NCBI GenBank assembly: GCA_011773795.1
Contig: WVWW01000296.1
Location: forward strand, 5,076-29,282
Source: Acidobacteriota bacterium
Lineage (GTDB): Bacteria; Acidobacteriota; Polarisedimenticolia; Polarisedimenticolales; Polarisedimenticolaceae
Length of the DNA stretch: 24,207 bases
Direction: 5' to 3'
Shown: piece by piece, positions 7,979 through 18,500 of the stretch
Layout of the letters: each line of letters starts with the position of its first letter
Position numbering within the stretch: the first letter of the stretch is position 1
Position numbers and translations under genes: made by a program
Notes under the pieces: model-generated
Seen by the model: only the letters and a program-made list of their open reading frames with translations
What the model was told of the DNA's origin: nothing
Database searches by the model: none

Positions 7979-10900
7979 TGCGCCTCGGAATGATCTGGGG
8001 CCTCGCCCGTGCCGAAGCCCGGCTGACGCGACGCCTCGTGCGCTACTGGCTGTTCGTGATCCTCGGTCTGCTGCTCGCCGCGTTCCAGTTCACCCAGTTC
8101 ATGTTCATCTACAAGTTCTTCTCGTCGGGCTCCGCCTCCGCCGCCACGATCAATCCGCGCTTCTTCCTGGCCAACGCCGCCGGCGCCTTCGTCCTGATCT
8201 TCTATGTCGGGCTGATCTTCCTCGCATTCGAGGTCCGCTCGCGGGACGTGCGCGAGCGCGTCGTCGAGGTGCTCGATGCGCGGCCGGTGTCCAACATCGA
8301 GTTGATTGCCGGGCGAGCCCTGGGGCTCTCGCTCGCCGTCTGGGTGCCGCTCGCGATCACCGTCGGGGTCATCGCGCTCGTCGCTTGGTTGATGAGCGTG
8401 CCGATCCACGGACTGTCCGTCGTCACGATGCTCTTCTTCTTCACGATCCCGGCGTTCATCTACCTGATCGGGGTGGTCTTTCTCGCGACACTGCTGGTGC
8501 GTCACCGCATGCTGGCGTTCCTGGCGTCGATCGTGTTCATCGTCGGAAGCTTCATCGGCTACTTCTTCGTGCCGTACTGGAGCGTGCCCGCCCTCGACTC
8601 GCTGGGCAACAACACGGCGCTGTTTCCGAGCGATCTACTCCCCGAGGTGATCAACGGCGTCGGCCTGATCCAGCGCATCGGTTACACGCTCATGGGGCTC
8701 GGGCTGATCGGTTTCGCCATCGTCCTGCACCCGCGCAGGGACGGCGGTTCGCGCGTCAAGCGCGCTGGGGTGGCAGCGGTGCTGCTCGCCGTCGGTTTCG
8801 GTCTGACCGCCTCGATCGCGTACCACATCAGGAGCAACGTCGATCAGCAACGGGCCTGGGCCGAGATCCATCGCGGGCGCCTGGGAGCCGCCGTGCCGGA
8901 TCTACAGGCAATTCGAGGCGATGTCGATATCGAGCCGGGTCGCAACCTCGCGCTCGATCTCGAGCTGGAACTGGCCGGGAACGACGCGCGACCGAGCAAG
9001 GCGCTGTTCGCCTTCAACCCGGGAATGAGCGTCATCGAGATCGGCTCGTCCGGAGGCTCCCTGAGCTATACCCATCGAGACGGCCTGCTCGAGATCGAGT
9101 TGCCGGCCCCTCTCGGGTCGGGGGATACGTCCGTCCTGACGCTCGAGGCCGAGGGAGAACCGAACCAGTGGTTCTCCTACATCGATGAGGCCCAGAACGT
9201 TTGGATGCAGAAGGCGTCCGAGGCACAGATCATCTTCCTGGGCTACGATCCGATGATCTGGGACAAACGTTACGTCGCGCTGATGCCCGGTGTTCGCTGG
9301 TTGCCGGCAACCGGACCCGAGTACGACCGCGGCGGCGACCGGAACCCCATCGACTACTACACGATCGACCTGACCTTCGAGATGCCCGCCGACTGGCTGG
9401 CTGCCGGTCCGGGACGTCGTGAAGAGGCGGGCCGCGAGGGCGATCGTGTGCGCTACCGTTACGCCCCCGACGCGCCGTTGCCCGAGGTCTGCCTGATCGC
9501 CAGTCGTTTCGACAGCATCGCCGCGGAGGTCGAGGGCGTGACCGTCGAGGCCTTGCTGCATCCCGATCACACGAGCAGCGTCGAGTTCTTCGCCGAGGCC
9601 GCCGACGAGATCCGCCAGTCGCTCACTGATCGCCTCGCCGACGCGGCTGCCGCCGGACTGACCTACCCCTACGACGCGGTCACGTTGGTCGAGATCCCGA
9701 TGGCTTTGCGCGGTTACGGCGGCGGCTGGCGCATGGACACCACATTGACCCAGCCCGCGATGATCCTGACCCGGGAGAACACGTTTCCCACGGCATGGTT
9801 CGAGGGTTGGACTCGCTTCAACCCCAATGCGGCGGACCGCGAGGGCGGGGTCCCGCGCGCAAAACGTCAGCTCGTCGAGGCTTTCTTCGAGAACGACTTC
9901 AACGGCGGCAACGTGTTCACCGCGGCAGCGCGCAGTTTCCTGGGCTACCAGACGAGCGGCCAAGGCCCGGAGGCGGTGCCGATGGATTACGTCCTGGAGC
10001 AGCTGACCAGCCAGACGGTCGCGGAGAAAAAGGGCTTCTTCTCGGTCCACCTCTTCAAGGGCAACTTCGGGCAGGAGTTTGCCGAGGCTGGACAGGCGAT
10101 GCAGAACCGCAACCGCATCTCGGATTCCTATGCCGATGTGCTCATCGACCGCATCGCGTCGACCAACCAGGTCTGGGACACGATGTCGCGCGTCAAGCTG
10201 AGTGAAATCGACCCGCGCGAGGATCCGCAAGAAACGCTGAACATTCTCGCGCTCAAGGGCGGCGCGATGGCCCAGTCCATGCTTGATGGGATGGGTAAGA
10301 AGCAGGCCGGCCGTTTCCTGGCCGCGTTGCGCGAACGACGTTCGGGTTCGGTGTATACGCGACAGGACATCCTGCTCGCCGGCAACGATGTCGGTGAAGA
10401 TCTCTCCACCTGGCTCGAGGTGTGGATCGATCAGACCGAGCTGCCGGGCTTCTGGGCCGAGGACATCCGTTACTACCGCCTGACCGACGACGACACCGGC
10501 GCCCCGCGTTACCAGCTGCTGGTGACCCTACGCAACGGCGAACCGCCGGCCGGTCTGGTGCGGCTCGAGTACCGCACCAAGGAAGGTGCCCGGGGGCGCC
10601 AGCGAACCGAGCCGATCACGATTCCGGGCAACAGCGCCGTCGAGTATGGCCTGGTGCTCTCGGACCCGATCGAGTGGCTCCGCGTGTGGCCTTACCTCGC
10701 GCTAAATCGCAAGCCGTTCAACCTGACCGTGCCCGCATTCGACGCGGACCGGTTGCGCGACGAGGAGCCGTTCAACGGCGTCCGCGAGATCGAGCTCGAC
10801 GCCGCGGGCGACGGGTCGTTGGTGGTCGACGACCTCGACGACGGTTTCTCGGTCGAGGTCGACGACGCCGGCAAGGGGTTCCGTGCCACCGGGGCCAGGG

Positions 10901-11370
10901 ACGAAGAGGACCTGGACGCCGGGCTGCCGGCGCTCGACGGTGCCTCGGCACGCGCCGACTGGTCGCGCTACGTACACCCGGATGCGTTCGGCAAGTACCG
11001 CCGCACCACCGCGGTCGTGAAGCGGGGCAAGGGCGACAAGCGCGCCGTGTTCGCCGCCGAGATCCCGCGGGCCGGGCGCTGGGAGCTCAGTTTTCACTTG
11101 CCCGCGGAGCAGCGATCCGGTCTCATGTCCCAGCGTCGCGACCGTGGGGCCTGGAAGCTCGTGATCGACGACGGCACGGGAACACAGGAAATCGATTTCG
11201 ACGCGGAGAACCACGACTCGGGCTGGAACTCGCTGGGCATGTTCGACATCGCCGGCGGCACCGTCCGGGTGATCGTTTCCAACGAGACGGCGGGCAACTA
11301 CGTCCTCGCCGACGCGATTCGCTGGACGCCCGAGCGGCGCTCCGGCGACCAGGTGGCCAAGGCACCATGA
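7975..11370 (+). CDS. ABC permease with periplasmic M1-like (no HEXXH) and golvesin-like domains
   Basis: A 1131-residue membrane protein. The N-terminal ~280 residues are an ABC-2-type permease with about seven hydrophobic segments (roughly 24-45, 67-88, 110-137, 142-165, 170-192, 222-245, 256-276). If the N terminus is cytoplasmic, the remaining ~850 residues are periplasmic. That region has the layout of an M1 (gluzincin) aminopeptidase: a beta-rich part at 300-510, then YPYD at 564-567 and TREN at 599-602, where M1 enzymes have 'YPY-K' and 'YREN'. The GAMEN exopeptidase motif is not recognisable and there is no HEXXH anywhere, so it should not be a zinc peptidase; a binding or sensing role is inferred. 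Residues ~996-1122 resemble golvesin/xanthan-lyase C-terminal beta-sandwich domains (W-x3-Y…GKY…AGRWELSF…GWNSLGMF…ADAIRW). It overlaps its neighbours by ATGA at both ends. Confidence 0.85.
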   Translation: MMRLGMIWGLARAEARLTRRLVRYWLFVILGLLLAAFQFTQFMFIYKFFSSGSASAATINPRFFLANAAGAFVLIFYVGLIFLAFEVRSRDVRERVVEVLDARPVSNIELIAGRALGLSLAVWVPLAITVGVIALVAWLMSVPIHGLSVVTMLFFFTIPAFIYLIGVVFLATLLVRHRMLAFLASIVFIVGSFIGYFFVPYWSVPALDSLGNNTALFPSDLLPEVINGVGLIQRIGYTLMGLGLIGFAIVLHPRRDGGSRVKRAGVAAVLLAVGFGLTASIAYHIRSNVDQQRAWAEIHRGRLGAAVPDLQAIRGDVDIEPGRNLALDLELELAGNDARPSKALFAFNPGMSVIEIGSSGGSLSYTHRDGLLEIELPAPLGSGDTSVLTLEAEGEPNQWFSYIDEAQNVWMQKASEAQIIFLGYDPMIWDKRYVALMPGVRWLPATGPEYDRGGDRNPIDYYTIDLTFEMPADWLAAGPGRREEAGREGDRVRYRYAPDAPLPEVCLIASRFDSIAAEVEGVTVEALLHPDHTSSVEFFAEAADEIRQSLTDRLADAAAAGLTYPYDAVTLVEIPMALRGYGGGWRMDTTLTQPAMILTRENTFPTAWFEGWTRFNPNAADREGGVPRAKRQLVEAFFENDFNGGNVFTAAARSFLGYQTSGQGPEAVPMDYVLEQLTSQTVAEKKGFFSVHLFKGNFGQEFAEAGQAMQNRNRISDSYADVLIDRIASTNQVWDTMSRVKLSEIDPREDPQETLNILALKGGAMAQSMLDGMGKKQAGRFLAALRERRSGSVYTRQDILLAGNDVGEDLSTWLEVWIDQTELPGFWAEDIRYYRLTDDDTGAPRYQLLVTLRNGEPPAGLVRLEYRTKEGARGRQRTEPITIPGNSAVEYGLVLSDPIEWLRVWPYLALNRKPFNLTVPAFDADRLRDEEPFNGVREIELDAAGDGSLVVDDLDDGFSVEVDDAGKGFRATGARDEEDLDAGLPALDGASARADWSRYVHPDAFGKYRRTTAVVKRGKGDKRAVFAAEIPRAGRWELSFHLPAEQRSGLMSQRRDRGAWKLVIDDGTGTQEIDFDAENHDSGWNSLGMFDIAGGTVRVIVSNETAGNYVLADAIRWTPERRSGDQVAKAP

Positions 11371-12440
11371 AGACAGCAAGTCGACTTGTCGCCGCTGGGC
11401 TGGTTCTGACCGTCCTGGCCTGTGCCCCGCCACCCGACAGACAGGAAGTCGAGTTCCGCGTCCCCGTCACGGTGCGCGAGGTCGAGACGGGCGACGTCGA
11501 AGACCGCGTTATCGCGACCGGAACGCTGCGCACGCCGGAGACGATCTCGTTGCGCGCGGATACCGCCGGCGCCCTGCGCGTGGCGCGCGCCGCGAATGGC
11601 CGCCGGCTGGCCGAGGGCGATTCCGTCGAAGCCGGCCAGCTGCTCGCCGAGATCACCGGTGAGGAGGTCCGTCTCGCCGCGGCCGCCGACGCGCGCCAAC
11701 AACGTCTCGCGGCCGCGCGGCGGGACTACGAAACCAAGAAAGCCCTCTTCGACGAAGGCCTGATCAGCGCCGAAGCGTTGCGACCGTTCGAGACGGCGCT
11801 CGCGGACGCCCAGCTCGAGTGGGAACGCAGTCAGCTGACGCAAAATCGTTCCCGGCTGGTCACGCCGATCTCCGGAGTGGTGCTGCGACTGGCACGCGAC
11901 GAGCAGAACCGCCCGCTCGCCGACGGCCAGCTGGTCGTTCAGGGTGCCGAGCTGGCGCAGGTCGCACCGACGCGCTCGCTCGTGGCCGATGTCGACCTGA
12001 TCGGCCAGGACCTGGCCAAGGTGCGCGAGCGGCTGGAGGCGCGTGTGCGCCACTCCGCCTGGGGCGACACCCGTTTCGAAGGCACCGTCATCCGGTTGGC
12101 GCCGTCGCTCGACCCGATGACCCGCACATTGCGCGCGGAGGTCGCCGTCGAGAACCCGGGCGGTGAGCTGCGCCCCGGCATGTTCGTCGAGGTCACGATC
12201 ATCTCCGAGCGTCGCACCGATGTCCCCGTCGTCCCTCGCGAGGCGGTGACCGAACGCGGCGGCCGCAAGGTGGTCTTCGTGCTCGAGGGCCAGAAGGTCA
12301 CGCGGCGTGACGTCGCGCTCGGGCTCGGCGACGACGACGTCGTCGAGATCCGGCAGGGTGTCCAGCCCGGCGAGCGCGTCGTCGTTCGCGGCATCGAGAC
12401 GCTGCAAGACGATCAACGCGTCCGCGTCTCGGGCGCCTGA
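11367..12440 (+). CDS. RND efflux periplasmic adaptor (membrane fusion) lipoprotein
   Basis: A 357-residue HlyD/AcrA-family membrane fusion protein that would link the RND permeases to an outer-membrane channel. The start ATG at 11367 overlaps the preceding stop and opens a lipoprotein signal: Lys2, Arg6, a hydrophobic core and lipobox LTVLAC with Cys19 as the lipidated residue, so it is probably anchored in the inner membrane. Residues ~35-100 and 165-200 form the split biotinyl-lipoyl-like domain, with a short alpha-hairpin between (AAARRDYETKKALFDEGLIS…). Beta-barrel and membrane-proximal domains follow (RLAPSLDPMTRTLRAEV, LRPGMFVEVTI, VPREAV). An open frame extends upstream through the permease gene in another phase but is spurious. 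The next gene begins 2 bp after the stop. Confidence 0.93.
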   Translation: MKTASRLVAAGLVLTVLACAPPPDRQEVEFRVPVTVREVETGDVEDRVIATGTLRTPETISLRADTAGALRVARAANGRRLAEGDSVEAGQLLAEITGEEVRLAAAADARQQRLAAARRDYETKKALFDEGLISAEALRPFETALADAQLEWERSQLTQNRSRLVTPISGVVLRLARDEQNRPLADGQLVVQGAELAQVAPTRSLVADVDLIGQDLAKVRERLEARVRHSAWGDTRFEGTVIRLAPSLDPMTRTLRAEVAVENPGGELRPGMFVEVTIISERRTDVPVVPREAVTERGGRKVVFVLEGQKVTRRDVALGLGDDDVVEIRQGVQPGERVVVRGIETLQDDQRVRVSGA

Positions 12441-12442
12441 CG

Positions 12443-15400
12443 ATGGAGGCGCTCGCGCGCCTTGCGGTCCGGCGTCCCGTCGCGGTCAGCGTGGTCGCCG
12501 CGGCGCTGGTGATCCTCGGCTACACCGCCTGGAACGACCTGCCGCTCGACCTGCTCCCCGACATCCAGAGCCCGACGATCGTCGTCTCGATCCGCTCCGG
12601 CGACCGCCCGCCGTCCGAGATGGAGCGGCTCTACGGCGAGCAGGTCGAGCAGCGCCTGTTCGCCGTGCGCGGGATCAAGCGCATCGATCAGGTCGCGAGA
12701 ACCGGACGCATCATCGGCACCGTGATCTTCGACTGGGATGCCGACATGGACTTCGCGCTGGTCGAGGTCGAGAAGGCCGTCGGCCCGATCCGCTCCGATC
12801 CCGACGTCGACGAGGTGCTGGTCCGGCGGTTCGACCCGCGGCAGGCGCCGGTCATCACGCTCGGCTTGACTGCCGACGAGAAAGGGCCCGATCTGTCGGA
12901 GCTCCGTCGTGCCGCACGGCGGCAGGTGGCGATCGCGCTCGAGCGATTGGAAGGCGTTGCCGAGGCGCGTGTCACCGGTGGGCGTGACAAGGAGATCCGT
13001 GTCCTCGTCGATCGCTACAAGATGGACGCGCTCGGCGTCACGCTGGCCGAGCTGCAGGCTCGTTTGCGAGACGCCAACGTCGACATCAACGCGGGCACCC
13101 TCGAAGAAGGTAGCCGTGTCTTCCTGGTTCGGGGGATGGCTCGCTATCGCAAGCTGGAGGACATCGAGCGCGTCGTCATCCGCTACACCCCGGGTGCCGA
13201 CGACCGGCCGATCCCCGTGCACGTCAGCGACGTCGCCCGGGTCGAATTCGCCGACGTGGAGATCACGCACCTCGTCCGGGTCGACGGCGTCGAGGGCGTC
13301 GGCATCGCGATCTACAAGGAGGCCGGCGCCAACACGGTCGAGGTGTCGAGCACGGTGCGCGAGGCGCTCGAGGAGATCGAGCGCGACCTCCCGGGGGTGA
13401 GTTTCATCATCGTCGCCGACGAGGCGGCACTGGTTCAGGACGCCATCGGCGACGTCGAGCAGGCGGCGCTGATCGGTGTCGCGCTGGCCGTGCTCGTGTT
13501 GGCGCTGTTCCTGCGCTCGCTCGGACCGACCGTGATCGTCGCGACCGCGGTGCCCGTTTCGCTGCTCGGGACGCTGTTCCTCATGCACTTCGCCGGGCAG
13601 AGCCTGAACATCATGACGCTCGGCGGCCTGGCGCTCGGCGCCGGGATGCTCGTCGACAACGCGATCGTCGTGGTCGAGGCGATCTTCCGCCGGCTCGCCG
13701 GCAAGGAATCTCTCGAGGACTCGGCGGCGCGCGGCACCGCCGATGTCGCCGGGGCGATCGTGGCGAGCACCCTGACCACCTGCGCGGTGTTTCTACCGAT
13801 CGTGTTTGTGCGCGGTCTCGCCGCGCGTTTGATCAGCGGACTCTCCTTCGGCGTGGTCGTCTCGCTGCTCGTCTCGCTCGTCGTGGCGGTGTTCGTCATT
13901 CCCGCGCTGGCCGGGTGGCTGTTGCCACGGACGTCACCGCCCGCCGTCGATCCCGGCAAGGGTCGCACCGAAGGCGTCGTCTACGCGTTGCTCGGCCAGC
14001 CACTCGCCGTCGTCTTCATCGGCGTCGTGCTCGCCGCGGGCGGGATCTGGGGTCTGACCCGGCTGGGCTCGGAGTTGTTGCCGCCGTCCGACCCGCGCCA
14101 GTTCTCGGTGCGGTTGACCGCGCCGCCCGGAACACGCGTCGAGGCGACGGAGCAGGTCGTGGACGGCGTCGAACGGATCCTGCGCGAGGCCACGGGCGAG
14201 GATCTCGTGGCGATCCTCTCCGAGGTCGGAAGGCTGCCCGAGGACGACCGCCTGATCCGTGAGGAACAGACCGAGGAGAACACGGCACGCATCTCGGTGC
14301 GGCTCCGCGCCGGCGGTCCCAGCGGCAGCCAGGTCGTCGCGGCGGCCGCGCCGGCCGTCGCGGCGCTCGACCGCGTCGAGGCTTCGTGGGAAGTCGGCGC
14401 CTCCGCGCTGTCGCGCGCGCTGGGTACTGCGGGTCCGCCGATCCTGGTGGAGATCTCCGGCCAATCGCTCGAGGAGCTGCGCCTCGGCGCCGAGCGCGTC
14501 CGCGACAGCATGGCCGCGCAGTCCGCGTTGTGGAACGTCCGTTCGTCGTTCGAGGGCGGCCCGCCGGAGTTGCGCATCCGCCTCGATCGCACGCTGGCCG
14601 ACGGGCTCGGAGTGGACCTGGACCTCGTGGCGACCGCGTTGCAGGCATCGCTCGACGGCAAGCAGACGACCGTCGTCACGATGGGGGACGAGGAGCGGGA
14701 CGTCGTGATGCGCACGCCGCGCATGCGCCGCGACGAGCTGCTGCACGTCCCGCTGACGACGCCCTCCGGCGCGCGGGTCGTGGTCGGTGATGTCGCGACG
14801 CTCGAGCCGCAGAGCGGCGCACGGGAGATCTTCCGCCGCGACCAGCGGCGTGTCGCGCGGGTGACGGCCCGCGTTGCCGACGGGGCGGATTACCCCGCGG
14901 CGCAGGCCGCCGCGGCGGCCGGGCTGGAGGCCGCCGAGCTGCCGCCAGGACTCGTCGCCCGTGTCGCCGGCGAGGAGGAGGAGCGCACGCAGACGTTCCG
15001 GGAGCTACGCTTCGCCGCGTTGCTCGCGTTGATGCTCGTGTTCATGGTGCTCGCCGGAACGTTCGAGTCGCTGATCCACCCCTTGACGATCGCGATCGCG
15101 ATCCCCCTCGCCCTGGTCGGTGTCGCGGCGATCCTCATCCCTGTCGGGAGGCCGATCGGCGTGATGGAAATGCTGGGGATGATCGTGCTCTCCGGCGTGG
15201 CGGTCAACGACGCGATCCTCTACGTCGATCGCGCCCGCCAGTTGATCGCCGAGGGCCTCGACAAGCGCCGCGCGCTGGCACGCGCCGCGTCGCTGCGATT
15301 CCGGCCGATCATGATGACCACGGCGACGACCGTGCTCGCCCTGGCACCGCTGGCGATCGGCGCGGGCGAGGCCGCCAGGCTGCGCAGCCCACTGGCGCTC

Positions 15401-15505
15401 ACGATCATCGGCGGCATCATCGCCTCCACGGCCGGCTGCCTACTCGTGATTCCCTGTGTCTATTCGCTGCTCGACCGGTTGCGTCTTCGACGGAGCCGCG
15501 CATGA
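12443..15505 (+). CDS. RND-family efflux permease (first subunit)
   Basis: A 1020-residue RND permease of the HAE/AcrB class, a normal length for the family. It has TM1 at the N terminus (RRPVAVSVVAAALVILGYTAW), a porter half (~35-335), TM2-6 (~338-490), TM7 (~513-535), a second porter half (~540-850) and TM8-12 (~855-1015). In TM4 the GxxxDD position reads Asp405-Asn406 (LVDNAIVVVE), and in TM10 the AcrB Lys940 position reads Asn922-Asp923 (VAVNDAIL). It therefore has a single TM4 aspartate and lacks the lysine of the AcrB proton relay, as in many non-proteobacterial RND pumps. Substrate is unknown. It starts 2 bp after the adaptor gene and overlaps the next RND gene by ATGA, suggesting that both permeases work in one trimeric pump, as MdtB and MdtC do. 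Confidence 0.94.
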   Translation: MEALARLAVRRPVAVSVVAAALVILGYTAWNDLPLDLLPDIQSPTIVVSIRSGDRPPSEMERLYGEQVEQRLFAVRGIKRIDQVARTGRIIGTVIFDWDADMDFALVEVEKAVGPIRSDPDVDEVLVRRFDPRQAPVITLGLTADEKGPDLSELRRAARRQVAIALERLEGVAEARVTGGRDKEIRVLVDRYKMDALGVTLAELQARLRDANVDINAGTLEEGSRVFLVRGMARYRKLEDIERVVIRYTPGADDRPIPVHVSDVARVEFADVEITHLVRVDGVEGVGIAIYKEAGANTVEVSSTVREALEEIERDLPGVSFIIVADEAALVQDAIGDVEQAALIGVALAVLVLALFLRSLGPTVIVATAVPVSLLGTLFLMHFAGQSLNIMTLGGLALGAGMLVDNAIVVVEAIFRRLAGKESLEDSAARGTADVAGAIVASTLTTCAVFLPIVFVRGLAARLISGLSFGVVVSLLVSLVVAVFVIPALAGWLLPRTSPPAVDPGKGRTEGVVYALLGQPLAVVFIGVVLAAGGIWGLTRLGSELLPPSDPRQFSVRLTAPPGTRVEATEQVVDGVERILREATGEDLVAILSEVGRLPEDDRLIREEQTEENTARISVRLRAGGPSGSQVVAAAAPAVAALDRVEASWEVGASALSRALGTAGPPILVEISGQSLEELRLGAERVRDSMAAQSALWNVRSSFEGGPPELRIRLDRTLADGLGVDLDLVATALQASLDGKQTTVVTMGDEERDVVMRTPRMRRDELLHVPLTTPSGARVVVGDVATLEPQSGAREIFRRDQRRVARVTARVADGADYPAAQAAAAAGLEAAELPPGLVARVAGEEEERTQTFRELRFAALLALMLVFMVLAGTFESLIHPLTIAIAIPLALVGVAAILIPVGRPIGVMEMLGMIVLSGVAVNDAILYVDRARQLIAEGLDKRRALARAASLRFRPIMMTTATTVLALAPLAIGAGEAARLRSPLALTIIGGIIASTAGCLLVIPCVYSLLDRLRLRRSRA

Positions 15506-18500
15506 ACGTCCTCAGCTTACCGGTGCGGCGGCCCGTGGCCACGGCGATGTTCTTCCTCGCCGTGCTCATGCTCGGCGTGATCGCCTGGCTGCGGATCCCG
15601 GTCGAGCTGATGCCGCCGGTCGCGGGCAACGAGCTGTTCATCCAGTTCAGCCGCCCGGGCAGCGAGCCCGCCGTGGTCGAGCGCGAGATGTTGTTGCCGC
15701 TGGAGGCGCGTGTCTCCGAGCTGGCCGACGTGGACGAGACGTGGGCCCAGATCAACGACTCCAGCGGCACGATGGGAATCCGCTTCGCCTCGCACGTGGA
15801 CCTGAAGGTGCGCGAGCTCGAGCTGCGGCGCGTCGGCTCCGAGCTGGTGCGCAACCAGCCGCGCGGCTCGTCGATCGACATCCAGTCGCAGGACCTCTCC
15901 GCGGTCAGCCGCTTCGTGATGGTCGCCCAGATCACCGGGATGGACGACCGCAACGCGCTGCTCGACTTCGTCGAGGAGCGCATCGAGCCACGGCTGCTCG
16001 CGGTGCCCGACGTCTCGCAGGTGTTGACCGCGGGCGGGCAGCCGCGCGAGGTCACGGTGGAGATCGACCCCGACCGTTGCGCATCGGCCGGCGTGTTCCC
16101 CCAGCAGGTGACCGCCGCGCTGGCCCGTGCGGTGAGGCGACTCGACTACCTCGGCGGCACCGAGGACGAAGCGGGGCGCACGGCGATCGTGCTTGACGGC
16201 CGCCCCGAGGGTCTCGTTTCTCTGGCCAACCTGCGCGTCGACTCCACCCGTCCGGTGTTGTTGCGCCACGTGGCCGAGATCGACTACGGGACGGGGCAGG
16301 AATTCATGCGATTCCGTGTCAACGGTCAACCCACGGTCGGCATGATCCTGTTCCAGGACGACGGTGCCAACCTGATTCGGCTGGGTCACAACCTGCGCGA
16401 GAAGATGGACGAGCTGCGTGAGGAGTTCGCGGTTTACGGCATCGACTTCGTCGTGAACTTCGATGCGGCGGAAACCGTCGAGGAGCAACTCGACCGGTTG
16501 AAGACGCTCGCGGTGTCGGGGTTCTTCATCGCACTCGCCGTGCTGTACCTGTTCCTGCGCCAGTGGCGCGCCGTCGGTGTGGTTGCCGTGGCGGTGCCCG
16601 GCAGCCTGTTGGCCGCGTTGTCGCTGCTGTTCCTGGCCGGGCAGTCGATCAACCTGATCACGTTGTTCGGGCTCGCCGTCGGGATCGGGATGCTGGTCGA
16701 CAACAGCATCGTGGTCTACGAGGCGGTCCAGCGGCGGCTGGAGCAGGGTGCCGACCCGGACACCGCCGCGGTCGACGGGGTGCGTCGTACGGTACGTGCG
16801 ATCCTCGCCGCCAGCGTGACCAACGCCGTGGTCTTCGTGCCCGTCGCGTTCATCGACTTCGAGCAGACGATCATTCGGGAGATCCTCGTGGTGATGGCGC
16901 TCGCCATCATCCTCCCGGTGCTCGCCTCCGTGATCGTCGCGATCGGGCTCGTCCCGTTGCTCGCGCGCAGGTTGGCGGCTCCGGCCGCCATCCGGCGGAT
17001 CCTCAAGCGCAGGCGGCAGCGCGAGCACCAGGCCGGCTTGCTCGCTCCCGATCGACCGCGTGCGCTGTTCTCGGCGGGACTGGTCGTCGCCCTGCGACGA
17101 CCCGGCGCCTGGGTCGCCCTGGTCGTCGCCGCGGTGGTCGGCACCGTGATCTTCGCGCTCCCCCAGGTGATCGTCAGCGCCGCGACGCAGGAGCCGCCCG
17201 AGGCGAAGCAGCTTCGTTTCAACGTCACGCTGGAGAACAGCAGCTCGCTGGACACGGCGTCGTCCTCGTTCGAGCGGCTCGAAACCGCGGCCATGGAGCT
17301 CGAGGGCGTCGAGATCGTCGAGGCCGTGATCCGCGAGGACGGGGGCGCCTTGACCGTGCACCTGCCGTCCGAGCGCGAGCGGCCGGAGGAGCTGAACGCG
17401 ACACGCGTACGCGAGGTCGTGCGCGGCGCGGCGAGAGAGATCAGCGGTCTCGAGATCGGCACGACGAACACCGGCTTCGGCGGCGGTGGCGGAGGCGGCG
17501 GTGGCGGCGGGAACGACCTGGCGTCCGTCCTAGGCCAGGGCCCCGCGTCGGTCGTGCTTTCGGGACCCGACTCGGCCCAGCTCAACCGGCTCGCCATCGA
17601 GATCCAGGGACAGCTGCAGTCGATCCCCGAGGTAGGCGAGACGGTCCTGGAGGGCAGTCCAGGCCAGCCCGAGCTGCGCGTGTCCCCGGATCTTCAGGCC
17701 ATGCACGCATTCGGTCTGTTGCCGGATCAGGTGCTCCCGGCACTGAACATCCTGAGACGCGAGGGTGTCCCGCTGGGGATCGGCTTCACGACCCACGACG
17801 GCCGCGAGATCCCGATGACGGTGCGGCGCATCGAGGGCGAAAAGCGCGCGCAACAGGAGCTGTCGGAGCTCAGGCTGGCGACGCCCGCCGGTGTGCTGCC
17901 GCTGTCCGCGTTGTCCAGCGTGCGCCGCATGCCCGCGACGCAGGCGATCATCCACCACAACGGGCGCCGCGAGATCAGCGTGGACTACCGCCTCTCGGAC
18001 GACGCTCCCAAGACGGGGCCGGCGCGCAAGAACCTCGACGAGCAGCTCAGACAGGCGATCCAGGGCGTCCACCGGCCCGCCGGCTACACCATCGAGGCGC
18101 CCGAAGCGGGCGACTCCTTCGACTGGTTCAAGACGTTGCTCGTTCCGGTGCTGTTGCTCTTGTACGCGGTGTTGGCCGTGACCTTCGAATCGATGACGCT
18201 GCCGTTGCTCGTGCTGCTGGCATTACCTCTGACGATCCTCGGCGCCACCTGGGCGCTGTTCCTCGCCGGCATGCCGGCCGACATGATGGCGCTGGTCGGC
18301 GCGCTGGCGCTGATCGGGCTGACCGTCAACCCGGCGATCCTGCTCGTCGACCGGATGCAAACGCGCGCCTGGCAGGGCGGCATGCCGCCCGGGGCCGCCG
18401 CGCTCGCCGCCGTGCGCGAGCGCGCCCGCCCCGTGCTGATGACGGCGACGACGACGGTCGCCGGGCTGTGGCCGCTGGCGCTGGTGACCGGGCGCGAGAA

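Noticed and set aside
10422..11366. Upstream extension of the adaptor-protein frame
   Set aside because: It overlaps the permease gene's conserved C-terminal domain in another phase and is Arg-rich. The lipoprotein signal begins precisely at 11367.
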